This document shows, piece after piece, positions 1-8,073 of a stretch of 64,000 nt of DNA. The notes below the pieces were generated by a model that was not told where the DNA came from, did no database searches, and saw only the letters and a program-made list of their open reading frames with translations. Within the stretch, counting starts at the first letter, position 1. Each line of letters begins with the position of its first letter. Made by a program: the position numbers and the translations under genes. Origin of the DNA: Bacillus pseudomycoides DSM 12442. Its GTDB lineage: Bacteria; Bacillota; Bacilli; Bacillales; Bacillaceae_G. Where the stretch lies: contig NZ_CM000745.1 in assembly GCF_000161455.1 (NCBI RefSeq), positions 1,639,640 through 1,703,639 on the forward strand. The letters run 5' to 3'.

Positions 1-1
1 T

Positions 2-862
2 GCAATCACATTTATAGCAGCAGAAACACCGAAAGAGCATTCAGGCTGGGCAATTTCTACTATATCAACAGGTGGTGTAAGTGGTTCCTTACTTGGCCCG
101 ATGCTTGGTGGCTATTTGTCTGAATTAATCGGAATGCGTCATGTATTTTTAGTAACGGGTGCTTTTTTATTTCTTTCATTTTTAATTGTTTTTTTCTTTT
201 TACATGAATCGAATCATTCTGTTCAAGCAAAAAAAGAGCAACCAAAAAAAGTATGGACGATGGTTCCGGCGAAACATTTTATTATAAGCCTATTTGTAGT
301 AACCTTTATGATTCAACTTGCAAATATGTCCATACAACCTATTATTACGTTGTATGTGAAACATTTAGCGGGGCCTCATACGGATCATATTGAGATAATT
401 GCGGGGGCAGTGATATCTGCAACAGGTCTAGCAGTCATTTTAGCAGCTCCTAAACTAGGGAGATTATCGGATCATATTGGCCCTCAAAAAACGTTAGTTG
501 TAGCATTGTTCTTTGCAGGAATTGTTTTTATTCCACAAGCATTTGTGACAGCTGCTTGGCAATTATTCATATTGCGTTTTCTATTAGGGATTGCACAAGC
601 TGGATTGTTACCTTCCGTACAAACTCTACTTAAACAACATACACCACAACATGTGACTGGACGTATTTTTGGATATAATCAATCCTTTCAGTTTTTAGGA
701 AATATGATTGGACCAGTACTCGGTGGACAAATTGCCGCACATGCCGGGTTTCAATATGTATTCTTCTCTACAGCATCGCTTTTATTCTTAGCTTGCATTT
801 GGGTATATTTCAATAGTAAAGGTGCAGTGGTGTCAGAAAAAGAGCATTTGAAAGTTAGTTAA
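2..862 (+). CDS. MFS transporter, C-terminal part (5' end outside window)
   Basis: The reading frame is open from the first bases of the window, so the start lies upstream and only the last 286 codons are seen. The product is very hydrophobic, with about seven to eight membrane segments. It contains a motif typical of the central loop of major facilitator superfamily drug or sugar exporters (GRLSDHIGP, around base 470), and a short charged tail closes it. It is probably a proton-coupled efflux permease of the plasma membrane. The substrate cannot be inferred. A possible terminator follows only about 130 bases downstream. Confidence 0.85.
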   Translation, partial: AITFIAAETPKEHSGWAISTISTGGVSGSLLGPMLGGYLSELIGMRHVFLVTGAFLFLSFLIVFFFLHESNHSVQAKKEQPKKVWTMVPAKHFIISLFVVTFMIQLANMSIQPIITLYVKHLAGPHTDHIEIIAGAVISATGLAVILAAPKLGRLSDHIGPQKTLVVALFFAGIVFIPQAFVTAAWQLFILRFLLGIAQAGLLPSVQTLLKQHTPQHVTGRIFGYNQSFQFLGNMIGPVLGGQIAAHAGFQYVFFSTASLLFLACIWVYFNSKGAVVSEKEHLKVS

Positions 863-956
863 CAAGGTGAAATATGTAAGTTGTAAAAAAGGATGAAGTT
901 ACTCTGTAAAATAAAGAATGATTAATAGTTCTCTTTCCTTACTAAGAGTAAAGAAC

Positions 957-981
957 TTATATAATGTTACACATTATATAA
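957..981. repeat. perfect 10-bp inverted repeat
   Basis: TTATATAATG is followed by five bases and then CATTATATAA. The repeat sits just before a terminator-like hairpin and could be an operator or part of a transposon end. No function can be assigned. Confidence 0.5.
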
Positions 982-987
982 ATATTG

Positions 988-1020
988 GTACATCACTTAA
1001 TGAAAGTGGTGTACTTTTTT
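988..1020 (+). terminator. rho-independent terminator
   Basis: A 10-bp stem (988-997 with 1005-1014, one G-U pair) is followed by six T. It probably ends transcription from the MFS gene. The rest of 863-1159 holds no convincing gene. The left end of the Tn554-like module probably lies here, but its boundary cannot be fixed from the sequence alone. Confidence 0.7.
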
Positions 1021-1159
1021 AATTTTACAGACCTCTGCATGACCTCATTTACAACAACAACACATCCTCATGAAAAGCGCATTTACAGCAACAATTACTT
1101 TAGTTATAATAAGAATTTATATTGTTTTTTGAATTTTCAGTCTTATATGAGGTGTTTAG

Positions 1160-1714
1160 ATGAAAGTATATACAGTGAAAGAGATGGCGACCGCTTTAGG
1201 GAAACATGAAGAAACAATTAAGTAATGGCTACGCTCTGGCAAGTTTCCGAACGCATTTCGCAATAGCGACAAGCAAGGATGGAAGATTCCTGAAAGCGAC
1301 TTTGTACATATTAAGAAAGAAATAGGATTTGTAAAAGAAGATTCTCAGAAAAGTCCGCCAGTGGCACAACAAGAGGTTGAGGAATGGGAGTTAGTAAAAT
1401 TAGCATATGAGGCAGTCACATTGACATCTCCTACGGAGGAAATCCTTACTCTTCTGTCCGTTGTCGGGATTAAACGAACCTTAGAAATTCTACTGATTAT
1501 GCAACAATCCGCTACAAAAGTAAAAAAACCTGACGGGTTTATTAAGAAAGCTATTCGAGAGAATTGGAGTCCAATGACCGTTCCTGTCAAATTATCAAAG
1601 AAGCAAAGTAAACATATCTACGACCTTACCCAACAGGATTACGAGGCAATGGGGAATCAGAAACAGCATGAATATCAACCCAAAGTGCCTCTCTTCAATT
1701 GGTTGGAAGAGTGA
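1160..1714 (+). pseudogene. helix-turn-helix (excisionase-like) protein with internal stop
   Basis: An ATG at 1160 follows a GAGGTG ribosome-binding site and opens a helix-turn-helix of MerR/excisionase type (KEMATALGKHEETIK). Codon 22 is TAA (1223-1225). The same frame then continues as WLRSGKFPNAF and stays open to a stop at 1712-1714, so a single change such as CAA to TAA would explain the break. The protein would have been 184 residues. Its place directly before two tyrosine recombinases suggests a directionality or regulatory factor for the transposon. Downstream in-frame restarts are possible but would lack the DNA-binding helix. Confidence 0.65.
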
Positions 1715-1747
1715 TTTGCTTAGTTCGTCTGACAGGAGATTGTGAAA

Positions 1748-3108
1748 ATGCAAAATAGTTATTACCACTTGTATTGCCCAAAAGGTGTTCAAAGCCGATA
1801 CAAATTGCTTGTGTTCAACGCCAGTAATGAGCCGTTTTTACCGCTAACTGACTTTTATGATGATGTCAGCAGGAAAATCTCAGAAAGCTCGGCATTGTCG
1901 TATCTACAATGCCTTCTACCATTCTTTAGTTGGTTGGATAAACACAGCAATTATCAAGGAAAACGTGTTCAGTGGATTGATTCTCCAGAAGCCATACGGA
2001 TCGCTGTGGAAGATTATTTGATGGATGAAATGGCTTGTAAAGTTCGAGAAAAGGATTCTTTTCGTTTTATCAATCGTTCCAATAAAAGCCCCAATACGGT
2101 TCATCGTTTTCTTTCCGCTCTCAAGTCGTTTTATAAGTCTTTGATTACGCTGAGACAGTATAGCTATCCCAATCCTCTTATCGACTCTCATGCAATATTA
2201 GATGACTATAAAACGAATACCGAAGGTGTAAGAGAAAATAAACCGCGAATGCCTGCCGAAGCAGGAACGGAAGACCCGCTTGTGCATAGACGTTTGACAG
2301 ATTCCTACTTCAAGCTCATTAACGAGGAATGGCAACCTGAAATCATTGATGATCCTCTTCTCTACCATAAAGTCAAACAGACAGGTAATCATGCAAATTG
2401 GTCATTGCGAGAGAAGGTCACGCCCGTATGTTATTTGAGACAGGAGCAAGGGCATCTGAAGTTATTGAACTTACGATTGGGGACTATCGTTCCCGTAAGT
2501 CCTTTCAAGAAGTCAGCACGTTTAATAAAGGGAGTCATGGTCGCAGAGTGAAATTTCTTCGCTTTAGTAAAGACACCACGAAACTCCTGTTTCAATATAT
2601 CAACAAGGAGCGGAAAATATTTGACCCTTTAGGGCAGGATTTTGATTCCCTACCTAACGATGCACCCATGTTTCTGACGGAACGAGGAACACCGTTGTCA
2701 TATCAGACCTGGTATCTGCACTGGAATAAGGTAATGACGTTGATGGACATAAGGTTAAATCCGCACAAAATAAGACATTGGTTTGTTACGACAAGTATGC
2801 GTGAAATTTATAATGTCTCTAAAACGGATGCAGAAATTGCTCAACGTAAAGATGAACTTATTAAATACATGAAATGGAAACAAAAAGACACGATTGAAGT
2901 GTATGAACACCACTTTGACGAGGAAAGGCATCGAGGTTTCCATGACAAGATGCTGGAACATATAGCAGAGAAAGAAAAGGAATACATAAAGCAGCCAAAA
3001 CAAAAAAGAACAAAAAAGCCCACTCTGACTGTTGTAAACACAGTAAAAGACATGGAGTTAGAAGTGGATATACAGGCTCTACTGGATGATTTGGAGGATG
3101 AATTATGA
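1748..3108 (+). pseudogene. tnpA: Tn554 TnpA-like tyrosine recombinase, frameshifted
   Basis: The ATG at 1748 lies nine bases after AGGAGA and is preferred over the GTG at 1742. The N-terminal core-binding domain is read in one frame to about 2400, and the catalytic domain continues in the -1 frame from about 2400 to the stop at 3108. The catalytic part shows the recombinase signature: arginine in GARASEV, then HKIRHW, then the nucleophile tyrosine in EVYEHHF. The full protein would be about 453 residues, longer than the 361 of Tn554 TnpA. Its stop overlaps the tnpB start (ATGA). The frameshift should inactivate it unless it is a sequencing error or programmed. Confidence 0.75.
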
Positions 3109-5237
3109 CAACAATAACAGATTTACCTACCTCCCCATTTTATAATGAATTAATAGGAAAAGTGTATGAACACTTTCTTCATTTGCAGGATAACAGAGGG
3201 GTGTTTCTTTTAGATAAATTAGACGAATCCCCTGTAAAATACTTTCTAAATCAGTGTCTAGATACGCCTTGGCAAAATCAATTGCTATTATATATGCTTA
3301 TTAGTGGAGATAGAAATTTAGATACTAATAGCATAGCAAACCAACTTCGCACATTGTGTCCAAGATTCAAGGATATATTCCATACTTATGAATTGCAAAC
3401 TTTTGCTGATTTTGATACAGAAAAACACATGTACCAGTACCTGAAAGGCCTTATTTATCCCGAACATTCAAATGACCAGCGAGCAAGGTTTTTAAGTCGT
3501 TATAAATCAATTTCCTACTCGACTAACAAATGGCTTATAGCAAAGTTAAATCAAGAACAACGGGAGTATTTTCAGCAATTCTTACTCCCTAAGCCTTTGT
3601 TTGATAGCCGAGATTTTACGTTCACTAAACAAGCAAGAGAACAAGCTCAAAACACTCGCAAGAGTGAGACGGATGCCATTCTCCCTTACCTTCCTCAAAT
3701 TCGGGCGGAAGCAAACTTCCGATGGAATCAGATGAAACGATTGCGAGAAGCCTTTCTGACAGCCTGTAAACAAGCGGAAAAGAGAGAGGTCACATTACCC
3801 ATAGAATTTCATTATGATGAACCTGAACGCATCGGAGAGCGGTTTTACTTCCGCTTATGGGACAAACCTTCCTTTGTTCTGTACCAGAAAGAGAAATTTA
3901 CAGAATTTATTGTAACATCAGCTGAACAGCGAACAAGGACATATTCGGAGGCCAACAATCATTACTTTGTAGAGTTTGTAAAAGCCGAACGATTAGAAGA
4001 TGATGATGTAGCGGAAGGTCTATGGTTTGCAGAAATCTTGCAAGAAGGCGTATTAGGAAAGTGGTTTCAAAATGTGATGGATGAAGGGCTTGAACAGAAA
4101 CGAGAACTCCTATTCTCATGGGGATATGGCGAAGAAGGATCAATTAGCAATCCTAGCCCTTTCGAATCTCATCACAAAGGAGTTCTATCTCAAACTACTT
4201 TTGTTACTCAACAAAGAGACAAAGCCGAAGGTATTTTATTCGATATGGAGCCATTCTATGCTGCATCAACCTTCGGTCTATTGGCGGTAGACATTCTGAC
4301 GACAACAGGAGCGAGAATCAATGAACTATTACAAATTAACCGTGCAAAAGATTGCCTACAAGCCATGAGGGTGAATGGCGATTTAAAATATTCCTTCTAC
4401 GCTGTCCCAAAAGGACGAGATACGGTTGAGTCTTACATAATTAGCAAGCAAACCTTCGAACTAATGAAAAGAGTCAATAAGATGCTGAAAAAACATTATA
4501 ATGGAGCAATGCCAAGTGTAAAGTATCAAGGTGACAGGAAACACCTATTTCCAGAGACAAAGCCCTACTTCTTTCAATATAACAAGAAAGGACTTAAGGA
4601 TAGAACCATTCATTCATGTCTCCGTTTTCTCTTGCATGGATTGCATTTCGAGACACAAGAAGGAAAACATGTGATCATTAAAACACACTTACTGCGTCAC
4701 GCTTTCGCAACAGAAGCTGTTCAACGTCAGGAAATTCCCGTTGATATTGTAGCGAAAATCCTTCATCAGCGTGATTTGAATGTAACAAGGTATTACTCTG
4801 AACCCACTCCAAGTCAAGTAGCTGAAAAGGTTGGAGAATTACACAGCGTAATTTTAAACTATGTTGACTTAGATGAAGCGATTCTTCGCAGTCCTGAAGA
4901 ACTTCAGCGGGAGTGGGAGGAACACAAGGCCAAAGTAGGTGTATATAACAATGTGTTGGGCGGTACTTGCGTTACAGATAAAGTATGTCCTGTAAAAATG
5001 GCATGTTTAGGATGTGTAGCAAAAATTCCGCAACCTGAGAAGAAACATGAACTCCTTGAAGTGGTTGATTTATCTAAGGATATGGAAAAGCGGTATGCTT
5101 CCCTGGATTTGACGATTGAAGTAAATAAGGCGAAACAGATGCGGAAACTTGCGAGAAACGAGTTAAAGGAAATTGAATTGATTGAGAAATATCGGGAGGA
5201 ACAGACATATGAACCAGACGTTTCCTTCAAAAGATAA
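3105..5237 (+). CDS. tnpB: Tn554 TnpB-like tyrosine recombinase
   Basis: This 710-residue protein matches the layout of the second Tn554-family recombinase: a long N-terminal DNA-binding region, then the catalytic domain. The catalytic residues are intact: arginine in TTTGARINELL, HLLRHAF, and the nucleophile tyrosine in VTRYYSEP. A cysteine cluster near the C-terminus (C-V-T-D-K-V-C, then C-L-G-C) resembles the zinc-binding-like tail of this family. The start codon overlaps the preceding stop, so the genes are translationally coupled. It acts on DNA with TnpA and TnpC. Since TnpA is broken, autonomous transposition is doubtful. Confidence 0.85.
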   Translation: MTTITDLPTSPFYNELIGKVYEHFLHLQDNRGVFLLDKLDESPVKYFLNQCLDTPWQNQLLLYMLISGDRNLDTNSIANQLRTLCPRFKDIFHTYELQTFADFDTEKHMYQYLKGLIYPEHSNDQRARFLSRYKSISYSTNKWLIAKLNQEQREYFQQFLLPKPLFDSRDFTFTKQAREQAQNTRKSETDAILPYLPQIRAEANFRWNQMKRLREAFLTACKQAEKREVTLPIEFHYDEPERIGERFYFRLWDKPSFVLYQKEKFTEFIVTSAEQRTRTYSEANNHYFVEFVKAERLEDDDVAEGLWFAEILQEGVLGKWFQNVMDEGLEQKRELLFSWGYGEEGSISNPSPFESHHKGVLSQTTFVTQQRDKAEGILFDMEPFYAASTFGLLAVDILTTTGARINELLQINRAKDCLQAMRVNGDLKYSFYAVPKGRDTVESYIISKQTFELMKRVNKMLKKHYNGAMPSVKYQGDRKHLFPETKPYFFQYNKKGLKDRTIHSCLRFLLHGLHFETQEGKHVIIKTHLLRHAFATEAVQRQEIPVDIVAKILHQRDLNVTRYYSEPTPSQVAEKVGELHSVILNYVDLDEAILRSPEELQREWEEHKAKVGVYNNVLGGTCVTDKVCPVKMACLGCVAKIPQPEKKHELLEVVDLSKDMEKRYASLDLTIEVNKAKQMRKLARNELKEIELIEKYREEQTYEPDVSFKR

Positions 5238-5682
5238 CCGAACGTGGCTCAAAGAGGTTCATGAATCTCGAAGCCAGCGTTCTCTCTTGTTAGGGAAGGA
5301 GGCAATTGACCTTCTGGTCAAACAAAACCTCCCTGTTACACTCAAGACTGTATCAGAGAAGTCAAAAGACATTGATCCCGAAGGGAAAGGGATTCATCGT
5401 AACACGATTAGTACAAATCAAGAATTGAATGCGTATTATAAGCAGCATAGCAAATCATATAAGAAAAAATTAAATATCAACAAGTCTACACAAAAGCGTT
5501 CAGTTGCATTTACTTCTGTTGATTATCGACGTATACGTTTAGACCGAAGCATAGAAAACACGGAACGAAAGTATATGAAGATGTCTAAGAAAGAGCTTGT
5601 ACAGCGATTGATTTTGGCAGAACAATATATTGCAGAAAACAATTCAAAATGGGTGGCAAATTATTTTGAATTGTTTAAGTAG
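5209..5682 (+). CDS. tnpC: Tn554 TnpC-like accessory transposition protein
   Basis: The start is ATG at 5209, eight bases after GGGAGGA and inside the end of tnpB, giving 157 residues. An upstream TTG in the same frame has no ribosome-binding site. The protein is basic and helical with a coiled-coil-like C-terminus (KKELVQRLILAEQYIAE). In Tn554, TnpC influences orientation and frequency of transposition. Assignment here rests on size, composition and its position as third gene after tnpA and tnpB. Confidence 0.7.
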   Translation: MNQTFPSKDNRTWLKEVHESRSQRSLLLGKEAIDLLVKQNLPVTLKTVSEKSKDIDPEGKGIHRNTISTNQELNAYYKQHSKSYKKKLNINKSTQKRSVAFTSVDYRRIRLDRSIENTERKYMKMSKKELVQRLILAEQYIAENNSKWVANYFELFK

Positions 5683-5729
5683 GTGATACACGGTAAGCAT
5701 CACCCTCCCTTCTTCAACTAAACCAGCTA

Positions 5730-5767
5730 GGGGTCTCGCCAACTAAACGCGAATTTCGTACGCTAAG
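5730..5767. repeat. left arm of a 38-bp inverted repeat
   Basis: This arm begins GGGGTCTCGCCAAC and ends GTACGCTAAG. It matches the reverse complement of 6617-6654 at 36 of 38 positions. The pair encloses the RidA-like gene in a 925-bp unit. Confidence 0.85.
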
Positions 5768-5805
5768 GAATTCCTAAGTTAAAAAACTTGGTTTTACCGT
5801 ACTTT

Positions 5806-5856
5806 AACAAAGTTCCATAAACGACATTTAATGTTTGTTATGGAACTTTGTTTTTG
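5806..5856 (+). terminator. strong hairpin terminator after tnpC
   Basis: A perfect 15-bp stem (5806-5820 with 5838-5852) has a 17-base loop and is followed by a T-rich stretch. A second structured stretch at 5882-5933 pairs GACCGT with ACGGTC around an inner AGAACT/AGTTCT hairpin. Apart from these, 5768-6019 holds no gene. Confidence 0.75.
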
Positions 5857-6019
5857 GTAATGAGTTTTAGAACTGGTTTTTGACCGTATTTATTTCAGCT
5901 TTGTTAGAACTAAATAGAGTTCTTTAAACGGTCGTTTTCGGTACTTTTAGAGAAAATAAATTGGATAAATATGTTACAAAAAAGTTTATGAAGAAATATA
6001 ATTTAGCTAACAAGGCAGG

Positions 6020-6049
6020 TTAACACCAAACTCAAAAAACTGATATAAT
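6020..6049 (+). promoter_or_regulatory. probable sigma-A promoter of the RidA-like gene
   Basis: TTAACA (6020-6025), an 18-base spacer and TATAAT (6044-6049) lie 43 bases before the gene start. Confidence 0.5.
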
Positions 6050-6091
6050 AATTTAGATTATTATAAAATTTCAGTAAAGGAATGATTCTAG

Positions 6092-6484
6092 TTGAAGAAA
6101 TCCCGAAATCCAGAAACAGTACATAAACCAGTAGCACCATATGTACATCAAATAGAAGTAACAGGTCCCAATAAATGGCTCACATTATCAGGTCAATTAG
6201 GCATGGAAATAGATGGAATGGTTCCAGATGATCCATTGGAGCAGTTACAATTAGCTCTAGATAATATTAGAAGAAATCTTAAGGCTGCTAATATGAACGT
6301 AGAAGATTTAACGAAGATAGTATTTTATTTAGTAGGTGATTTTAATGCAGAGAAGAGAAGGAAAATTATTGGAGATTTTCTAGGTGAACATCTTCCTTGT
6401 ACTACTATGATTTATGTGGTGGCATTAGCAGCTCCTGTATTTAAAGTGGAGATAGACGCATGGGCATGTAAGGAAATTAATTAA
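6092..6484 (+). CDS. RidA/YjgF-like protein without the usual catalytic arginine
   Basis: This is a 130-residue member of the Rid (YjgF/YER057c/UK114) family, starting at TTG ten bases after AAAGGA. Family hallmarks are the SGQLG segment, the central N-I-R-R-N-L-K-A-A helix region and the C-terminal V-E-I-D-A-W strand. In RidA deaminases the P-x-R segment before the penultimate strand supplies the arginine that binds 2-aminoacrylate. Here the equivalent is LPCTTMIYV, so classical imine deaminase activity is doubtful. It is a monocistronic gene with its own promoter and terminator, enclosed by 38-bp inverted repeats. Confidence 0.75.
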   Translation: MKKSRNPETVHKPVAPYVHQIEVTGPNKWLTLSGQLGMEIDGMVPDDPLEQLQLALDNIRRNLKAANMNVEDLTKIVFYLVGDFNAEKRRKIIGDFLGEHLPCTTMIYVVALAAPVFKVEIDAWACKEIN

Positions 6485-6562
6485 TCTCTTTTGATAAACA
6501 ATAATTAATTATATGATGAATCTTATTGTATTATCGGGAGCTTTAATTGAATAAATCAATCT

Positions 6563-6603
6563 AAAAAAGTCGAATCCTTAGTGTATGGGAATTCGACTTT
6601 TTT
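6563..6603 (+). terminator. terminator of the RidA-like gene
   Basis: A perfect 13-bp stem (6563-6575 with 6591-6603) ends in six T. It is A-rich on the other side, so it could work in both directions. Confidence 0.8.
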
Positions 6604-6616
6604 GAATGGAAATTTG

Positions 6617-6654
6617 CTTAGCGTACAAAATTCGCGTTTTGTTGGCGAGACCCC
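6617..6654. repeat. right arm of the 38-bp inverted repeat
   Basis: This is the reverse complement of 5730-5767 with two mismatches. Its last four bases (CCCC) overlap the edge of a bcr1-like repeat, so the two repeat families abut here. Confidence 0.85.
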
Positions 6655-6802
6655 ATCGCCATCAAGCTAAGGTTTTGAAGTACCCCCTAAATGAAAATTT
6701 TCTTTCTCTACAGTTAGTTATTTTGAGAGATCAGCTCATTTTTTTGTTTTGGCGGTGTTTACTTTTCTTAAGTTGATAGCGATGTGGCACTACCCCTTTT
6801 AT
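6651..6802 (-). repeat. bcr1-like repeat, diverged copy
   Basis: Read on the minus strand this aligns along its length with the repeat at 7147-7306. The shared blocks are ATCAA-TTAAG near one end, CAAAAC plus an A tract, and ACTTCAAAA followed by TAGCTTGATGG at the other end. The terminal parts are mutually complementary. One flank shows TTTAT (6798-6802). B. cereus group bcr1 elements are about 155-bp repeats with TTTAT duplications; assignment is from memory of that description. Confidence 0.65.
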
Positions 6803-6890
6803 AAAGATAACCAAGATTTAGAAATCATATTTTCAGTAGAAAATAGCTATTCTAAATAGTGAATTCATAATTATAAGGAGGAATTTAATT

Positions 6891-7094
6891 ATGACAGTAA
6901 TTACTAAGCTTAAGCAAACTATTTCTGGATTAAAAAGTGCTCAAGCATGTTTAGAAGGATTTGTTCTTGATACTGACAATCAGCAAGCAAAACAACTGTA
7001 TCAAAATGCAGCTCAGCAAGCGCAGATAATTATTGATTCTTTAGAACCACGTGTTCAGGAGGTTCAACAAGATGAGCCTCAGTATAATCAATAA
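6891..7094 (+). CDS. DUF1657 family small protein
   Basis: This 67-residue protein fits the DUF1657 family: MTVITKLKQT start, a conserved LKSAQACLEGF helix, QQAKQLYQNAAQQAQ, and a glutamine-rich tail ending EPQYNQ. A good AAGGAGG precedes the ATG. In spore formers such genes often lie beside spoVA-type or DUF421 genes and are thought to be forespore proteins, but here the gene stands alone between two bcr1-like repeats. Its biochemical role is unknown. Confidence 0.8.
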   Translation: MTVITKLKQTISGLKSAQACLEGFVLDTDNQQAKQLYQNAAQQAQIIIDSLEPRVQEVQQDEPQYNQ

Positions 7095-7146
7095 AACGCA
7101 GTAATCTTCAGATTTTTTGCAGAGGTCTTATCATAGTTAGATTTAT

Positions 7147-7306
7147 ATATCTGGGGTTCTGCCGTATGCCCATCAAGTTAAGAAATTGGTTGTTCCTCAA
7201 AACGAAAAAATTAAGCTAAATTCTCATAAATAACTGTAAAATAATAAAATTGTCGTTTTGGGGACACTTCAAAATACTAGCTTGATGGGCATGGGCTGAA
7301 CCCCAA
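7147..7306 (+). repeat. bcr1-like repeat with TTTAT flanks
   Basis: This 160-base element is flanked directly by TTTAT at 7142-7146 and 7307-7311. Its ends are inverted repeats: GGGGTTC with GCCCATCAAG on the left, CTTGATGGGC with GAACCCC on the right. Transcribed, it would fold into one long hairpin. Size, ends and flanks match what is known of bcr1. Otherwise 7095-7419 holds no gene. Confidence 0.75.
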
Positions 7307-7419
7307 TTTATTTTTTTGGATTTGAAGTGTTGATTTTAAAAGTTTGAGATGGATTGCTACTATCTTTGTCCCTGAGGCAAGATTATGGGGTAATAAAAGA
7401 TTTATGGCAATGTTATGCT

Positions 7420-7719
7420 TCAAGCATTACAAGAATGTTCTCTACAAACACTAATAACATCTAGGCTTGTAACATTAATATTCGCACATTCATCAACCCA
7501 AACAAGAAATCTGTCTTCAACTTTAATAAAAACTCCTGTTCCATCGATTCGATTGCTACCAGAGAACACTTGAATCTTATCTCCCTCTCGTATGGGATCT
7601 AATCTTGAGCGTCTTTTGCGCTCAACAAAGCAATTCTTTTCCTCAAAACATTCTCTTTCACCGAAAAACTCTCTTTCTCGTCTATCAAATCTTCCACGTC
7701 TTCTGCGTTCGAAAGACAT
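7420..7719 (-). CDS. small Arg/Glu-rich protein, possible spore-surface protein
   Basis: This is a 99-residue protein that I do not recognise by family. The first 45 residues are extremely charged (MSFERRRRGRFDRREREFFGE) with several cysteines. The C-terminal half looks like a small beta-barrel with GDKIQVFSGSNRIDGTG and VWVDECANINVTSLDVISV. A sigma-K-like -10 (CATAGAATA on the minus strand, 7765-7757) sits about 40 bases upstream of the start. Together with the neighbouring sugar cluster this suggests a mother-cell spore protein. That is inference; a generic hypothetical protein is equally defensible. Confidence 0.55.
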   Translation of the reverse strand: MSFERRRRGRFDRREREFFGERECFEEKNCFVERKRRSRLDPIREGDKIQVFSGSNRIDGTGVFIKVEDRFLVWVDECANINVTSLDVISVCREHSCNA

Positions 7720-7912
7720 CGAAATCCAACCCTTTTTAATAAGATTTATATCCCTTTATTCTATGAGTGCACTAAAAGAATGGACTAAGTTTGTTTCATA
7801 ATGATGAAATAAATGGATCCCTATCCGGTTTTTGTATGTTTAGCTTAGTGATATGTCTATGCTTATTAGATTTTGAAATCCATTTGTAACCTTGAAGTAA
7901 TGTTAAGGCAAT

Positions 7913-7945
7913 AAGCCTACTCATACATTTGAGTAGGCTTTATTT
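7913..7945 (+). terminator. orphan hairpin terminator
   Basis: An 11-bp perfect stem (7913-7923 with 7930-7940) is followed by TATTTT. No plus-strand gene precedes it within 800 bases, so it may insulate the sugar cluster or end an unannotated transcript. The remaining part of 7720-8008 shows no gene. Confidence 0.6.
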
Positions 7946-8008
7946 TGTATTTTAACCAGTATTTTTATGGAAAATATCTTCTGTAAAATTAATGGTACAA
8001 GTGTGTAT

Positions 8009-8036
8009 ACCATTTATATAGTGATAGCATAATTTA
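8009..8036 (+). promoter_or_regulatory. possible sigma-K promoter of the CDP-sugar cluster
   Basis: ACC at 8009-8011, a 16-base gap, and CATAATTTA at 8028-8036 fit the sigma-K pattern (mACm, 16-17 bases, CATAnnnTA) except for the first base. It lies 38 bases before rfbF. Confidence 0.4.
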
Positions 8037-8073
8037 AATTAGCTAAATAACTGAAGGGGATGGAGAGAAGACT

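Noticed and set aside
985..1209. 74-codon frame between the MFS gene and the recombinase module
   Set aside because: It covers a terminator and overlaps the helix-turn-helix gene in another frame; composition is not protein-like.
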